NCBI GenBank assembly: GCA_932294295.1
Contig: OW028581.1
Span: 10,809,526 to 10,873,525 of the forward strand
Length of the DNA stretch: 64,000 nt
Source of the DNA: Alitta virens
Taxonomy: Eukaryota; Annelida; Polychaeta; Phyllodocida; Nereididae
Direction of reading: 5' to 3'
The notes below the pieces were generated by a model. The model saw only the letters and a list, made by a program, of their open reading frames with translations. It was not told the DNA's origin and ran no database searches. The position numbers and the translations under genes were made by a program. Shown piece after piece: positions 1-12,539 of the stretch (positions are counted from its first letter, which is position 1; each line of letters opens with the position of its first letter).

Positions 1-122
1 CGAAGTAGTGCGAGTATACGTAAAACGCTTGGCGAGTGAATCACATATGGCCAAAGATGAGCAAGAGTAAAAAAATACATGGTCATACATAGGTCATTTC
101 CGTGACAGTGTGAACGCCCCTT
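1..122. mobile_element. 3' end of a TIR element, cut by the window edge
   Basis: The terminal bases GTGACAGTGTGAACGCCCC match the right terminus of the complete element at 45453-46100, and the upstream words (GGCGAGTGAAT, GAGCAAGAGTAAA) also match that copy. Only the right end lies in the window. The TTA that follows fits a 3-bp TTA/TAA target duplication, but the left end is not visible. No coding sequence is seen. Confidence 0.6.
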
Positions 123-649
123 AAGCAGCACAAGCAAATCTTTTTTCTTTACTACAAAAGCAAGGGCCTCAAATACATTTTTCTGGGAGTACAGTGCAAA
201 CATCTGTTTAACTTTCTCCAAAGTTACACATTTTGTACACTTTTACACTTTTTTTTTTGTGACAAATTCGAAACTTAATTCATTTAGACAAAGTGATTTC
301 TCAAGCTATAGCAATTGACACAATTCTTCACTTTTTCTTGGTTACATCTTCGAATCTGTTTAGCAGCTGGATAGCCTAATTGTTAAGGCATCGGCCAATT
401 CCATATTAGCCTGCTCTGCTGAAGGTCCTGAGTTAGATCCCTGGACGGGCACTCTTCATGAGCTATATCTCAGCTGGATGTCGATGGCTAGGATATGGGA
501 CTTTTAAAGTTTTTTTTTTTTTAGGGGGGGGGGGTTTAAAGTTTGCACCAAAACTTTCTCATTTTATAAATTTTTTTGGTTCATCAAAATGGGACAATAT
601 TTGAATCACATATAAGCTCTGTGCCTATACACTTAGATCAGTCACACGT
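123..649. other. non-coding spacer with a tRNA-like segment
   Basis: AT-rich DNA with poly-T and a poly-G run near 523-534. No open frame is supported. The only structured part is the tRNA-like segment near 361-460, listed separately. Confidence 0.6.
361..460 (+). repeat. tRNA-derived SINE-like segment
   Basis: An A-box-like word TAGCCTAATTG (372-382; 10 of 11 to TRGYNNARNGG) and a B-box-like word near 432-441 (GTTAGATCCC, 8 of 10) are about 50 bp apart, as in a RNA polymerase III internal promoter. The arms do not fold into a convincing functional tRNA, so a tRNA-derived SINE head is preferred. No second copy of this exact head was noticed in the window, which limits confidence. Confidence 0.35.
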
Positions 650-2798
650 GGGTCAATCCATATGAATTCACCGAATGCTCCCCATGTCACCATCTCAAAA
701 AAAATTTTAAAAATTACCATTTGTAGGTCTATATAATTAATGGAAAAATCCAAAATTTCAGGTATCCAGTGTCAATGGTTTAGAAGATACAGCAATTTGA
801 AATTTTATTATTTTTTTGTGGAAAAGCACAATGGCATGAATTTCCAAGTTAAGACGTCCATATCTCTCTTATTTTTCATAATGTAGGCATGAAATTTTGT
901 ACCAAGAGTAAAAAGGTTATATTAAAACCATGTATGCTGTTACATCAGGGCTATTGGGTATATTTTTCAAACTTTAATGCTCTGAAAAAAGGGTGAAAAT
1001 GGGAAATGTTGCAAAACGAGACTTTATTTTTGCAGGGCTCTGTGGAATCTATGCAAGAATAAGAGCTCATATTTATTTTTTTGCTTCTTATGGTCCACTT
1101 GCACATATATAAATGGCCAAAACCACCTTTTTTGCAAAAAGATGGAAGCCAGAGAAGTTTTAAAAAGACAAATAATATACGATTGTGAAAAAAGCCCCTT
1201 ATTCTAATGTAATTTTGACCAACAAGAGAGCTCACCATCACTTCCATATTTGTTTCCCAATATCACACACATCTAGTGCACCTCTGGATAAAATATCATT
1301 GTGGTGGTCATATCCCCTAATTTTTTTCTGAATTTTTATAAAATGGATCTTTATACATTAAAGAAAATAATAGTTTTTTGCTATTTCTTAATATTTGCAT
1401 AAAGTTTTGAACAGTTAAATTTATCTATTCATTTGGTAAACATACTTTAACATTTATGATGCCATATTGATTACATAATCATCAAATGTTACAAACTAAA
1501 GGTACTGGGGAGAAAGGAAATGCATGGTTAATGATGACCTAATCTTGCAAAGCTTGTCTAATCTTTCATGTACATTCTTGTGAGTTTTACAGTTGAGCAA
1601 CTGCTTTTGTGATATAAACTTGTATAAGTGATTTTTCTCCTTACCCAATTGGCTAAAATGAAGAAAACCAACTTTTCCTGTGTATGTTGTCTTATGACAT
1701 TCACTATTCAGTTTTTGACCAACAGCACACTTTCTGAGATGATCCATTTTAGCAATAACCCAGTTCAAAAGTTTTGTTGCTTAAACTTTATGATCATTGA
1801 CCAATCTGTGATTCTTGATGAAGATTATCAAGTCTCAAAAGATTTATTGTGGTATCGCATTAATTGTGTCAGCTACATGTAAGATTAGACAAGCTTTGCA
1901 AGATTAGGTCATCATTAACCATGCATTAGCTTTTTCCCCACTACCATTATTTTATAACATTTGATGATTATGTAATCAATATAGCATCATAAATGTTAAA
2001 GCATGTTTATAGATAAATTTAACTGTTCAAAACTTTATGCAATTATTAAGAAATCAAAAAGACTATTATTTGCTTAATATATAAAGATCGATTTTGTTTT
2101 TAAATTCATAAAAAAATGAAGGAAAATGACCACCACAATGATATTTTTACCAGAAGACCACCAGATGTGGGTGATATTTGGAAAATAATATGGAAGTGAT
2201 GGTAAACTCTCTTGTTGGTCAAAATTACATTAGAATAAAGGGCTTTTTTCACAATCATATATTATTTGTCTTTTTAAAACTACTCTGGCTTCCATCTTTT
2301 TGCAAATAAGGTGGTTTTGGCCATTCAGATATGTGCAAGGGGACCATAAGAAGCAAGAAAATAAATATGAGCTCTTATTCTTGCATAGATTCCACACAGC
2401 CCTCCAAAAAATTAAGTCTCGTTTTGCAACATTTCCCATTTTCACCCTTTTTTCAGAGCATTAAAGTTTGAAAAATATCACCAATAGCCCTGATGTAACA
2501 GAATAAATGGTTTCAATACAACTTCTTTACTCTAGGTACAAAATTTCATGCCTACATTATGAAAAATAAGAGAGATATGAACGTCTGAACTGGGAAATTC
2601 ATGCTGTTGTGCTTTTCCACAAAAAAATTAATAAAATTTCAAATTGCTGTATCTTCTTAACCATTGACACTGGAGACCTGAAATTTTGGATTTTTCCATT
2701 AATTATATAGTCCTACAAATGATATTTTTTGCAGAATATTTTGAGATGGTGATCTGGGAAGTTTGTCTGAATTTCGGTGAATTCATATGGACTGACCC
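650..2798. mobile_element. foldback element with ~0.92 kb inverted arms
   Basis: The arm 650-1571 is repeated in inverted orientation at 1875-2798 with high but imperfect identity; the loop 1572-1874 is about 300 bp. The outer end is GGGTCAATCCATATGAATTC on the left and the matching complement ends at 2798. Short open frames in each arm (near 951-1247 and 2230-2445, minus) are mirror copies with substitutions and are not treated as genes. No transposase is present, so this is a non-autonomous foldback or long-TIR MITE. A clear target-site duplication was not found. Confidence 0.75.
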
Positions 2799-3121
2799 TA
2801 TTATAGTATGATGCTCATGGATATGTTGCATTTTGTAAAAACTAACACAATTCAACGGCCCTTCAATGTTTTACATGAAAAACCCTTAAATTTCTTACAT
2901 TATTGCTCCAATTAGGCTTATGATATATTTAAATGGTTGGCTCATTCATGTAATTTTGTAAAATTAGGGTTTAGTTTAGAGGCTGAGGCAGAGGGTTATA
3001 GAACATTGACAATTGGGCATAACGCTCGGGACACTCACTTTCTCATTTTCTTGGCCTCACACTAACCTTCGGTATCTTTTTTCTAATAGATCAGTAAATT
3101 TGTAAAAATCTGATTAATGAA

Positions 3122-6100
3122 TGGAGCATAACGCTCAGGACAAAATAAGCCACACACTGATTGATGAACAGTTATTTTCACAACTGTTATCGGCATCAAT
3201 CGGCACAGTTTCAGCAATCTATACTCTCGATTACTTGCAAAATTTCTTCGATAATACATTAAATGTGGACATTTTCCCTATGTTTAGTATGGAGAGTATC
3301 TTTGGTAAGATGAACAGTTAATAAGCAGAGCAAAGAATAACCACAAAATTTTTTAAGTCTAGAAAACTAGACTAAATATACATTAGAAAATGTTAGTATA
3401 GAACGCTATAAGCACACATTTTTTAGATCAAATCATATTGGACCACCTTTGAAATGTCGCACTAAAAAGTGTAAAATACGCCATTTTCTGTTATTCATTT
3501 TGATATCAAATTAAAACCGACTTAATTGATTTGCCTAATATTTTCAGGGAATGCTTTATATTTAATATGAGATAAATATAAATAACAATTGTAGAATTAG
3601 TAGTATAGCTGTATATAATGTGAGTCTAAATATGATATCAAAGGCTTCATTTTGTTTTTTACTAGGCCCTATCTAGCCATGACATAGCAGCCTTTCTTTT
3701 TCGTATCAAAAATAATCTATGAAAGGAATTGATCGATGCTATCAATAACTGATAAATTATCAACATGTACATGTAAGGTTGAAAATATACAGACGTGTAA
3801 TGTTTAAGATGATTGCTCAATAATGATCTGGAATATGGTCCAGTTTAGTGTTGCAAATAGCAACTTGCTACAAGCTAGCATTGTTTTTAACAGTTTGTGT
3901 TTGTGTGTTTGTCACTGGCTAATAACACTGTGTGTCATCACCTCACAGCCCAGCAACCTAATTATGGACATTCTTTGCTAGTTTATCTAGTTAAACAAAA
4001 TGATTGGTTAAACTATGTAGCCGATAGGCTGAGTGTTAGACTTAAGAAATGTTCTCTTTAAAAATACAAGAGAAATGGATTCATATTTTTTTGAGTTTAG
4101 ACAATTTTTCTGAATTGCCTGCTTGTCAGAACAAGAACTGCGTAAACTCAGCACATGAAATTCTAGTTATTCTGTAATTTCATTGTTAGACCTTTAATAC
4201 AGTAAGCCAGCCTATAGACTGCAGGAGAAATTGGTTAATTTACTAAAGATGAGTAAACGAGCACAAAATGTACATAATTAGGTCGCTGGGCTGTGAGGAC
4301 ACACAGTGATAAGGTCACCTTGTCACTTCCTTTTGCCACTCTCACAAAATGCACAGTTCAGAACACGTGTTATGCTCAGGAGCTCTACTAAATAGTTATA
4401 TTTAATAAATTTTTATTGACTTGAGTTTAAATGTATATGTTATACATAGTATAAACTGTAGGATTACAGTTTCTGTGGTGAAACTTTATGGTAGATGCTG
4501 AGTGCAGTGTACAATGTTAGTGTATTATTTCGACAAACTAGTTTGGAGCTATTGTGATGTAATGTATTAGTTTTAAAGGTATTGATTGAGTTATAAATGA
4601 ATTATAACAACTAAAGAGTCATCTTTTGAGTGTGGATTCTAAGAATTGCTCATGGAGGCACAGTATGTATTCACTGTTGAGTATGGATTGAAGATATAAT
4701 GCTGTGCATGCCTTGAACCGATGCTTTATTATTCACGCGATGAGTTTGAATTGTGAGGTCAATCATTTATAGTTTATTGGTGAATCTATGTACGGAGTCA
4801 CTCTCACAAAATGCATAGTACAGAACACATGTTATGCTCATGAGCTCTGCAAAATAGATTAAATAAAGCATCGGTTTAAGGCAGGCACAGCTATGATAAG
4901 TCAAGTAAAAGATCCCACCCATGGGGTAAATGTGTAACATTGGTGGACTCCTCCTCTCTCTCACCTCATCAATCAACCCTCAATACTGGCAAGAATTTGC
5001 TTTAGATGGCTGCACTTTCCATATCTATCTATCTATCTATCTATCTGTCTGCCTGTCATACCCTACAGAAAAAATAATAATTTACTTTACATAAATTTCT
5101 TGAAAGAATTAAGGAAGCCAATGTTGCTATCTGTTTAGGGCTTTACAATGAATACATTACCACCATATTAATGGTTACCATAAGTTTGACTTCGCCTGCC
5201 TGTTTCTCCATTTCCTTAATGCCTGTAGGGATGGAGGTCTAGCCCAGTAGCAGCACGCTGGGCTTCCAACCACTGGGTGTTGAGTTCAATTGCTGGTGGA
5301 GCCTAAGTTAGATAGCTGTTTCATCCATCATTACATTGCCATAGTCCCTGCCTGTCCTAATTAGCCCTTCATGTGCAGAAATACAGGACGTAAAGCCCTT
5401 ATCTACCCATGACTATTGAATCGCAAAATAGCAGTAGTAGATTGACATTCATTCTTGTAAAGAGAGTGCAAAGAAGCCGGGACCACTGAGGAAACTTTAC
5501 CTGAAGTTGCACCTGTGGTTCGACTGCTTCAACAGTATTTCTGAAAATTCTCTTTTTTTTAATAATGACATGTACACAACTATGAAAGCGTTAAATCCAT
5601 AAAATAAAAAAATAACTAATTTAAAAGTATTACAACGTCCTTCCAGCCAGTCAAACATGGCGATTAATTGCTAAACATCACTCAGGCTTAGTTACTGATT
5701 TTCTTGAGACTAAAAGTTTTCTTTGTGTTTCCATGTGCTCCCACAGGGGTTAGAAACTTAAAACGACTATATGAAATAGACTTTTTCTTTGCAAAAACAG
5801 TGTTTAATTTGAACTTACTAGTAACTACTTTTTTCCAGTGGCATATCATAAGCTTTGCAAATAAGTGCAAATAAGCGCCCATGAGATGGTGGCCAACTTA
5901 GTAATTGAGAAAGTCATGTGTTGTGTTCAGTGGCTCATGTAAAAATGTATCATCCTGAGTTATAGTCATATTTCATGAGTAACTATATTTCTTAAAGTGA
6001 TGCATTTATCCATATAAATACATAAAAAAGACATAAGATGCAGTGCCAAAATTTATTTTGTGAGAAACAGCCATAGATAGGATACTACAAATGCATACAA

Positions 6101-6677
6101 AGTCAAATAAAACATGTCCCCTTCATTATAGCAGAGGCTGTTTTTGTCAATAAAATTACACACACAAATGAATAACAAAATTAGTCATTATTATAGATGC
6201 ATTCAACACATTGAAATAAGTTCTTAACGATACATAAGTCTATAAGCAACAATTTTGCAAAGACTACTTCGAAATCAAAATTCAGAGGTTAATATTTGCT
6301 ATATTGTACCACTCACCGGTGCAATTTAGCATTACGGATGCCGTTGCACAAATCTTATTTATACAATGGTTATATGTTGTACATAAGCCATGCTGCATTT
6401 GGTTTGGTAGTGAACCAGAAATTGGAACAACATCACCAGCGAGTGTGAGCAATCCATCCGGTTTGACTTATTTGTACATTACTTTCATAACTTTGTCTTT
6501 TTTCATTCGGGTTTTAAAATTCAGAGATTTTCTGAATCCTCAGGTGGTATTGGTTCACTATTTTTCCAGTGAATTGTATTAAATGGAATAAAATATATTG
6601 ACAAAAGAAATATTAGGGTTCAGTGGTACACATCAATTACATAAATGGTTACATTGTGACATGTGAGATATGTATAG
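3122..6677. other. non-coding part of duplication copy 1
   Basis: AT-rich DNA shared with copy 2 (about 32.2-36.6 kb). Holds a TATC microsatellite near 5022-5050 and a tRNA-like segment at 5226-5300. Short plus-strand frames at 3121-3321 and 6304-6582 recur in copy 2, but their differences look unconstrained and they are not called as genes. Confidence 0.6.
5226..5300 (+). repeat. tRNA-like SINE head (copy in duplication 1)
   Basis: A-box-like TAGCCCAGTAG at 5240-5250 (10 of 11 to consensus) and B-box-like GTTCAATTGC at 5284-5293 (8 of 10), correctly spaced for a tRNA-derived promoter. The counterpart in copy 2 lies near 34497-34572. The two copies differ downstream: the sequence between the head and the word CAGGACGTAAAGCCC is missing from copy 2. 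Confidence 0.4.
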
Positions 6678-6789
6678 TGTGATGAGCAGCTTTACCCACA
6701 CCTCTAACCATTTGGCCACAAAGGATATCCCTTCTACATCACATCCCCCATACTTTCTTGCGAGCTGAGGCCCGGGACACTACATCACA
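6678..6789. mobile_element. small TIR element absent from the paralogous site
   Basis: About 112 bp bounded by the 7-bp inverted pair TGTGATG / CATCACA. The word ATAG(T) occurs at both edges (6674-6678 and 6790-6794), whereas copy 2 has a single uninterrupted ATAGT at 36616-36620. This filled-versus-empty comparison supports a MITE insertion after the duplication, with a 4-5 bp target duplication. Confidence 0.7.
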
Positions 6790-6959
6790 ATAGTATACCC
6801 TCAAATGTACAACTCCGCCTTCGGCCTCATAGTTTTTGGTTGTACATATCTTCAAGTCTCACAGGTAACAATTGTACATATAAACCGAAATTATGGGGTG
6901 CTATTCAACTAACTGCACTAGTCTCCATCTGTAATGTTCCTTGCACAGTTAACCATAGC

Positions 6960-8962
6960 TTACTTGTCTGAATTATTTTTGGACTGAGGGCACATATCAG
7001 CATGAACAATTGTACAGATTTTGGCCAGTTCCTTGCTTTTGTTTTTCTGTAATTCATTTGCAAGTTGCATCAGTGTTTTGAATTCTGGGTACATTGCAGT
7101 GAGTAAAACCATAAGGTATGCCTGACAGATTTGGTGCCAGGTCTTGATACTCCCTTCTATTGTAACATCAATTACATTATTTTCATCTTCAGACTGTTTG
7201 TTCTCATTCTGTAAATCAAAATTTAAAGATATAAATTTCAATTTTTGACTGACAACAAGTAAAAAGTGTATGTGAAAAGTAACTAATAACAACATGACTT
7301 ACTTGTTCAATAAGTGATTTATTGCCATGTGGAACCTTTTGTTTTGGAGTGTCTGCAAAATTATATTATTATCCAACTTTTCAAATATTATATCAGTTAT
7401 ATATGCATCCAAACTTCCGAAACAAAATATGCATGTCATACCAAATTAATGTTCTTGAAATGAATAAATTGAAATTTAAATATCCTCAAAAATATCCAGA
7501 AGTTTGATTACATACATTTCATGAAAGAAAGATCAAAATCATCATCATCATCAAGGTCATCAAGATCATCAAGATTGATAATCATCCCTGGTGATGTGAC
7601 TGGAGGTTTGTTCTGATGTTCATGAGGTACCTTGTTGACTTTATTCGGAGGACTGTTACTTCGAAAAAAATATGAAAATAGATAATTAGAATGCCTGCTA
7701 ATTCTTAGTGACAATACACATTGCAATATTTGTTTGTCAATCACATAGATCTATTGTCATTTCTGGTTGCTCGGGCATGGTATTGAAATTGTGCAACCAA
7801 ATAAGCCAATGCAGTTAGACGAACTTAGATCCCATCTTAGCTGCCGTTTTGACTGTCACCATTTCTAGATGGATAACAAGGGATTGTGCAATTAACTCAA
7901 CAAGCACACAGCAAACTAAATTATACCCTGAAGCAATAGCTCCAGCAATCCCAAAACCAGCAGTTCCTCCACCTTCTGCACGTCGATGACGTAATTCAAC
8001 ATATGTTATCTTATGCATCTGCCAATTCACCACATCCCAGATAGCAATAACAGAAAATGCAGCAACACCTGCGATTGCATTGGAACGAACCACTGAAGTT
8101 CCTATTCTGGCAATGTTGGCGCAACATACTTGGCAACAGCTGTACCTGCAGCATTTCCAATGCCTTTTCCCACAGCATTTTTAACACTCTCAGACCACTC
8201 AGTGTCTTCTCCAATTTGCAAGGAAGAATTGAGTACCCAACCCGCTCCCAGTACAAAACCTAGCCCAGTACCAAAACTTGGATCTTTTTTCACTTGCCAC
8301 ATCCTGATTTGTTTTGCTATCTTCAGAGATACTAACAATATTGCTTGATCTCCATGCTGCTACTAATGTAAGCAAATCGATCAGCCTTGCCTTGGGATCT
8401 GATTCAGGTGACTCTATTAGCTTCATGACTAATATGCGACTTACACTGACCACATCACTTGTCAAGCTCTGTGTAAATCCCCACAGATCTTTCATTATTT
8501 GTGCCAGTGGTGTTTCATGTTCGACACCAGAATTTTTTAGTCTGAGCTGCTTTCTAAGGATTTTAACCATTTCATTAATTGGAATTACTGTTTCTTCTAC
8601 CTGTTTTGTGCTTAAATCTAGCACAGTTGTATGCAGAATGCGAACCTCGCCGCTACCTTCATGCTTCATAGCAATGATAAGCTCCTCTTTTCCCACTACC
8701 AAAAAACATTACAATGAATTTGCCTCTTTCCATACCTGCAGTAACCTCTCTAAGAAACTCATCATTTGGGGCCCCATCAGTTTCTCTGTTGTAAACAAAA
8801 TCGAGTGAACTGGGTTCAATCAAAACTCGCAATGCTTTTGCCCATTCGATGCATTTTTGTGTTGTTTTCTCTATAGCCTTGATGCTGTCCTCAGTTTTGT
8901 TAACTTCCGCCAGGACTTCAACAATTTTACTCAGAGCTTCGCCTGTAATCTGAGTACCCTTC
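6960..8962 (-). pseudogene. frameshifted paralogue of the glycine-zipper protein gene
   Basis: Homologous to the intact exon at 36792-38274. The main exon (acceptor at 8962, likely donor TCAGG|GTATAA at 7927) carries at least three single-base indels relative to copy 2: an extra base near 8697, an extra T near 8286 and a missing A near 8113. The long glycine-zipper segment is absent. Instead three exons with consistent phases follow: 7516-7652 (Asp-rich, LDDLDDLDDDDDFDL), 7303-7352, and 6960-7208, which restores the shared C-terminal region. Function is unknown. It could be a decayed copy or, less likely, a rearranged gene with sequence errors. Confidence 0.7.
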
Positions 8963-9028
8963 CTGAAACAAAACAATCCCAGTTGCATAAGTGATAAGAA
9001 TCTGCTAATTAACAATTATATCTCTAAT

Positions 9029-9575
9029 TGGAGGAAGTTGAACTAACAGTTTTGTTGGTTATCCAAACAAAAATGTTAGTTAATTCCTGACTATGAGGGA
9101 TATAGATAACTGATACTCAACTAGACATATTTACTAATTTGTTTGAGTGTTTGATTCGTTTAACTTCTATTATTAAGCAATTAAAGTTAAGTTTCCACTC
9201 AGGAGGGAGTTCCATAACATTTTCGTTGGTTATATCCCACTCAGAACATAACTAAACTATCTGGGTGACATATGTACCCTAGCATAGGTTAGTTGTAAGC
9301 TAAATTAATCTTTTTACTCAGACAGGGCATGTAATTGGCAGGTGCCGATGCATTCTTTATTTGTTGTCCAGTGCAGTTAACCAAAAAGTTGCGTAAAATA
9401 GAATGTTATTTTAGCTATCTAGTTTCCATTACCATACAGTGGAATACTCATCTAAACCCACACGCTTACTTAAGGATATTTTGTATTTTACTCCACTTAG
9501 ACTGTTTTCCAATTGTTCTGAGTTGGCAATAACCAATGAAAATGTTAGTTAACCCCCTCCTGAGTGCAGACTGAA
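9029..9575. repeat. inverted TIR-like element (GGTTAT/AGGAGGG family), copy 1
   Basis: An AGGAGG-AGTTGAACTAACA...GGTTAT unit near 9029-9062 is mirrored by ATAACCAATGAAAATGTTAG...CCCCCTCCT near 9528-9562, and a third copy of the motif sits near 9200-9235. The same arrangement occurs in copy 2 near 38339-38880. It lies in the intron upstream of the glycine-zipper exon. Related words appear near 42349-42400. This is probably a MITE; no coding capacity. Confidence 0.45.
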
Positions 9576-9605
9576 GTCACTGAACTGGTGTAATAAAGGC
9601 CGTAA

Positions 9606-10871
9606 TACCATTCGAGACTCTCCTCAGCCAATCAGAAGGCAGTATTCGCTGGTGATAAAATCAGTTATCAGCTCAATCAGGCTGATAATGTTTTCCGCTT
9701 CACTGATCAACAGGGGAGTAATAACTATGTCAAACACTGAAGGATTTGTGACAACCAAGGCAAACAATAAACAATGTTATAAGTAATACCTATGTAATTG
9801 AAAACAAACGGCAACATTTAACACTATCGATCAAAACTGCTTTATTATTAAACATAAGACCACCTCATAATTAAGCCCCCTTCACCTTCATTATCAAAAC
9901 CGCATCACTACCATAAGAACACCTCAATATAAGGCCACTTCACAATTAAGACCACCTCAATATAAGACCAACTCACAATTAAGACCACCTCACTATTTAG
10001 ACCACTCACTATTTCAACCACTTCCTTATTAAAATCACATCACTATCAATACCTTAATACAAGACCACCTCACTATTTAGACCACTCACTATTACGACTA
10101 CTTCATCATAAAAACCACATCACTATCAAGAACACCTTAATACTAGACCACCTCACAATCAAGACCACCTCACTATTTAGACCACTCTACTAGTGAGACA
10201 CTTCAATATTAAAACCACTTCAGTATCAAAATATAAGAACACCGCAATATAAGACAATGTCACAATAAAGACAACTCATCATTAAGACCAGCTCATGATT
10301 CAGCCCACCTCACGATTAAGACCACCTCATTTTTAAAACAACTTCATTATGAAGACCACCAGTTTAAACCACATCACTATTAAGAAAGCCTCATGAAAAC
10401 CGCCTCACAATTAAAAGCACCTCATTATATATATCCACTAAATTTGGAAAAAACTTGACCACTGTATTTCAATTACTATTAATTTCGGTCATTAAGACCA
10501 CTGAAATTTGCATCAAATGGGCAGGTTTTTCGTAACAGCAAGAATTTTATAATTATAGTCAGATTTTAATTTCTATGATTTTGAAAAAACAAAATTGATC
10601 TCCATACCTGATCATTCAATAATATCATTGTGAAAAATAAGATCCATCTGCAGTGGAGTACTACTGTTTCTGATACACTCATTGCAGACAATACATATTC
10701 TGTTTAAAATCAACCATCTGATCACAAACAACAAACAACAATCAATTCTAAGAGGGATTAAGTTTCTGTTTAAATTAGTTTTAAGTTGTCTACTCTCATA
10801 GTATTAGTGAGTTATTGCCCTTATCCTGGGGCTTATCCTGAATCAGCCTCCCGCGGGGCAATAACTATCAC
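9606..10871. mobile_element. 1.27 kb insertion carrying a degenerate minisatellite
   Basis: Absent from copy 2, where TAA at 38915-38917 is uninterrupted; here TAA is found on both sides (9603-9605, 10872-10874), consistent with a 3-bp target duplication. The interior from about 9850 to 10440 is a diverged tandem repeat built on AAGACCACCTCAC-type words. Near the right end AGTTATTGCCC and GGGGCAATAACT form a hairpin. No open frame and no clear terminal inverted repeat were found. Confidence 0.6.
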
Positions 10872-11415
10872 TAAAACAAAACAAACAAACAAATTAGTAA
10901 ATATGTCTAGTGGAGTAAAAGTTAATCTTTGGATATAAGCAACAAAAATCAACACTCGACTATGAGGGATATAACTATTACTTGAATACTTTGATCACCT
11001 ACACTTGAATAGCTTCCCACTTGTATTTAGGCTTCTTTTTTTCATACTTGGCCACACACAGTCATTCCGAGATACAGACTTGTGATGTTCTCTTTTTGTA
11101 CCAGATCTCAATCTATAGAACACCTCTAACTTAAGATATCTTACTGCTTAAGAGGTACTTCTGTGATCAGGTTTACAAATATATTGTAAGATTGGTAAAG
11201 TTTCATCATCACTTTCTGTGCATGCCCGTATAAGGTAGTTCTGTAGCTGTGTTGCTCTATGACCAGTTTCAGCCGATTTTAGCTAAATATTGGTAACCAA
11301 ATGTATGCAAAATGCATAAATTAACACTTTAGACATAATTGAATCGATAACCATGGTATTTTACTGCAATAAAACAAGCTACACAACATGGGTCTTATAA
11401 GGGATTAACCATGGC

Positions 11416-12518
11416 CTACATTTGACTGTACAAGACCTCATTTTCAACAAAATAACACTCCTGCCACAACCTTTTGTGAGGCAGAGCTTGGCCTACCATA
11501 GACCTGACCTTGTCCAGTGTTGCATCCATTTTCTGCAACTGGACTAAACCATCATGATTCACCTGCAGCAATTTGGGCTCTGCCACCTTCAGTGGTCTTA
11601 ACCCTACCCTTTTGCCTTGTGACCGTGTCACAATTGCAGGAGAACATGAAGACAAAACTGATGAGTTACTTGGCCCCCCTGGCACTTCCTGTAACCTCAC
11701 CTTTGGACTAGAATGATCATCTTGATCTCCTATTCCATTACAGCGATCGACATCTACCATGACCTCCATGGCATTACACTGTACGACTCCATCACCTTTG
11801 TGGGACTAATGTCCTGTCTCTCCAGACTCCACCTTGGATCTGGATCCGAAGCGTTTTCCGTACCTGTGGAATGTTACCCAAGATAACATAAAAAAAATGG
11901 ACTCTTCATCGCCAAGGCACGAACAGTACCTGTGAAAAATGGACTGTCCACAAAAACACAAACAACTGGAGCAGTTGTCACTCTACCATCTACAAAAGTA
12001 CAAGTTCCACTACTACCTGTAAAATCCTCTGGCCTACATAAGCCTTCTTTAACAATCACACCACTACCCATATCCCTCATGACTGAAACTACAGATCCTT
12101 CAGACCCAAATCTTCCAGTAACATGTGGCAGTAACCTATCCTTCTCTAGGCTCATGGCTGACTTCATCTTAAAAGCTTCTCCCTTAATGCTAATGTACTT
12201 TTCCCCATCCTCAACTACCACTGGTAGTTTCCAACCATTATCTAGTGTAATAAATTTTTGTTCACCTTCTGAACTGACAGTATGCATAGATGTAACATTT
12301 GTCGAGCGCTTGCGACACTCCCTTGCAAAATGACCACTCTTGCCTAATAGAAAACAAGTCAATTTCCTACTCTCAGGTTTATCCTCTGGGGACTGGTTTG
12401 CACTGTAAAAAGTAGCCTTACCACCCTGCGAAGCATTCTTGGAATCCCTCTTAAAGCTACCACTGCTATCAGAACCTGCCTCTGGATTTCTAGCTTCAGA
12501 ACTCCAATGATCATACAA
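11416..12518 (-). pseudogene. Gypsy element: zinc-knuckle/pre-protease region, truncated
   Basis: Downstream part of the polyprotein that begins at 13530. A zinc-knuckle-like stretch (CFLLGKSGHFAREC) has Leu where the second Cys of a CCHC knuckle is expected. The region ending FFTGTVRALAMKSPFF resembles the segment before the protease in Ty3/Gypsy elements. A second open frame, 11416-11769, continues with a linker containing VTRSQGKR. The element is cut at about 11431 by the duplication boundary, so protease, RT, RNase H and integrase are absent. An in-frame TAA at 12537-12539 separates this frame from the gag part. Confidence 0.7.
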
Positions 12519-12539
12519 TTTACCATGAACCTCTAATTA

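Larger units (their letters stand above)
2942..11431. repeat. segmental duplication, copy 1
   Basis: Colinear with 32036-40264 in the same orientation, from the shared start at TCATTCATG to the shared end at TTTGACTGTAC. Long stretches differ only by point changes and small indels. Copy-specific differences: a 112-bp insertion at 6678-6789, a replaced intronic/exonic block at about 7.2-7.93 kb, an insertion at 9606-10871, and loss of the lectin exon region that copy 2 has between about 39.11 and 39.9 kb. The right edge abuts a truncated Gypsy element. Confidence 0.9.

Noticed and set aside
361..460. Functional tRNA gene
   Set aside because: The A and B boxes are imperfect and the arms do not pair well; a tRNA-derived SINE head is more likely.
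951..1247. 98-codon minus frame and its partner at 2230-2445
   Set aside because: They are mirror-image readings of the foldback arms with unconstrained differences.
3121..3321. 66-codon plus-strand frame conserved at 32224-32427
   Set aside because: Conserved as part of the segmental duplication; most of the few differences change the amino acid, no splice or signal context.
6304..6582. 92-codon plus-strand frame with partner at 36243-36476
   Set aside because: The end shifts between copies through indels; no recognisable domain.
9850..10440. CRISPR-like array
   Set aside because: Units drift continuously without constant spacers; a eukaryotic minisatellite.
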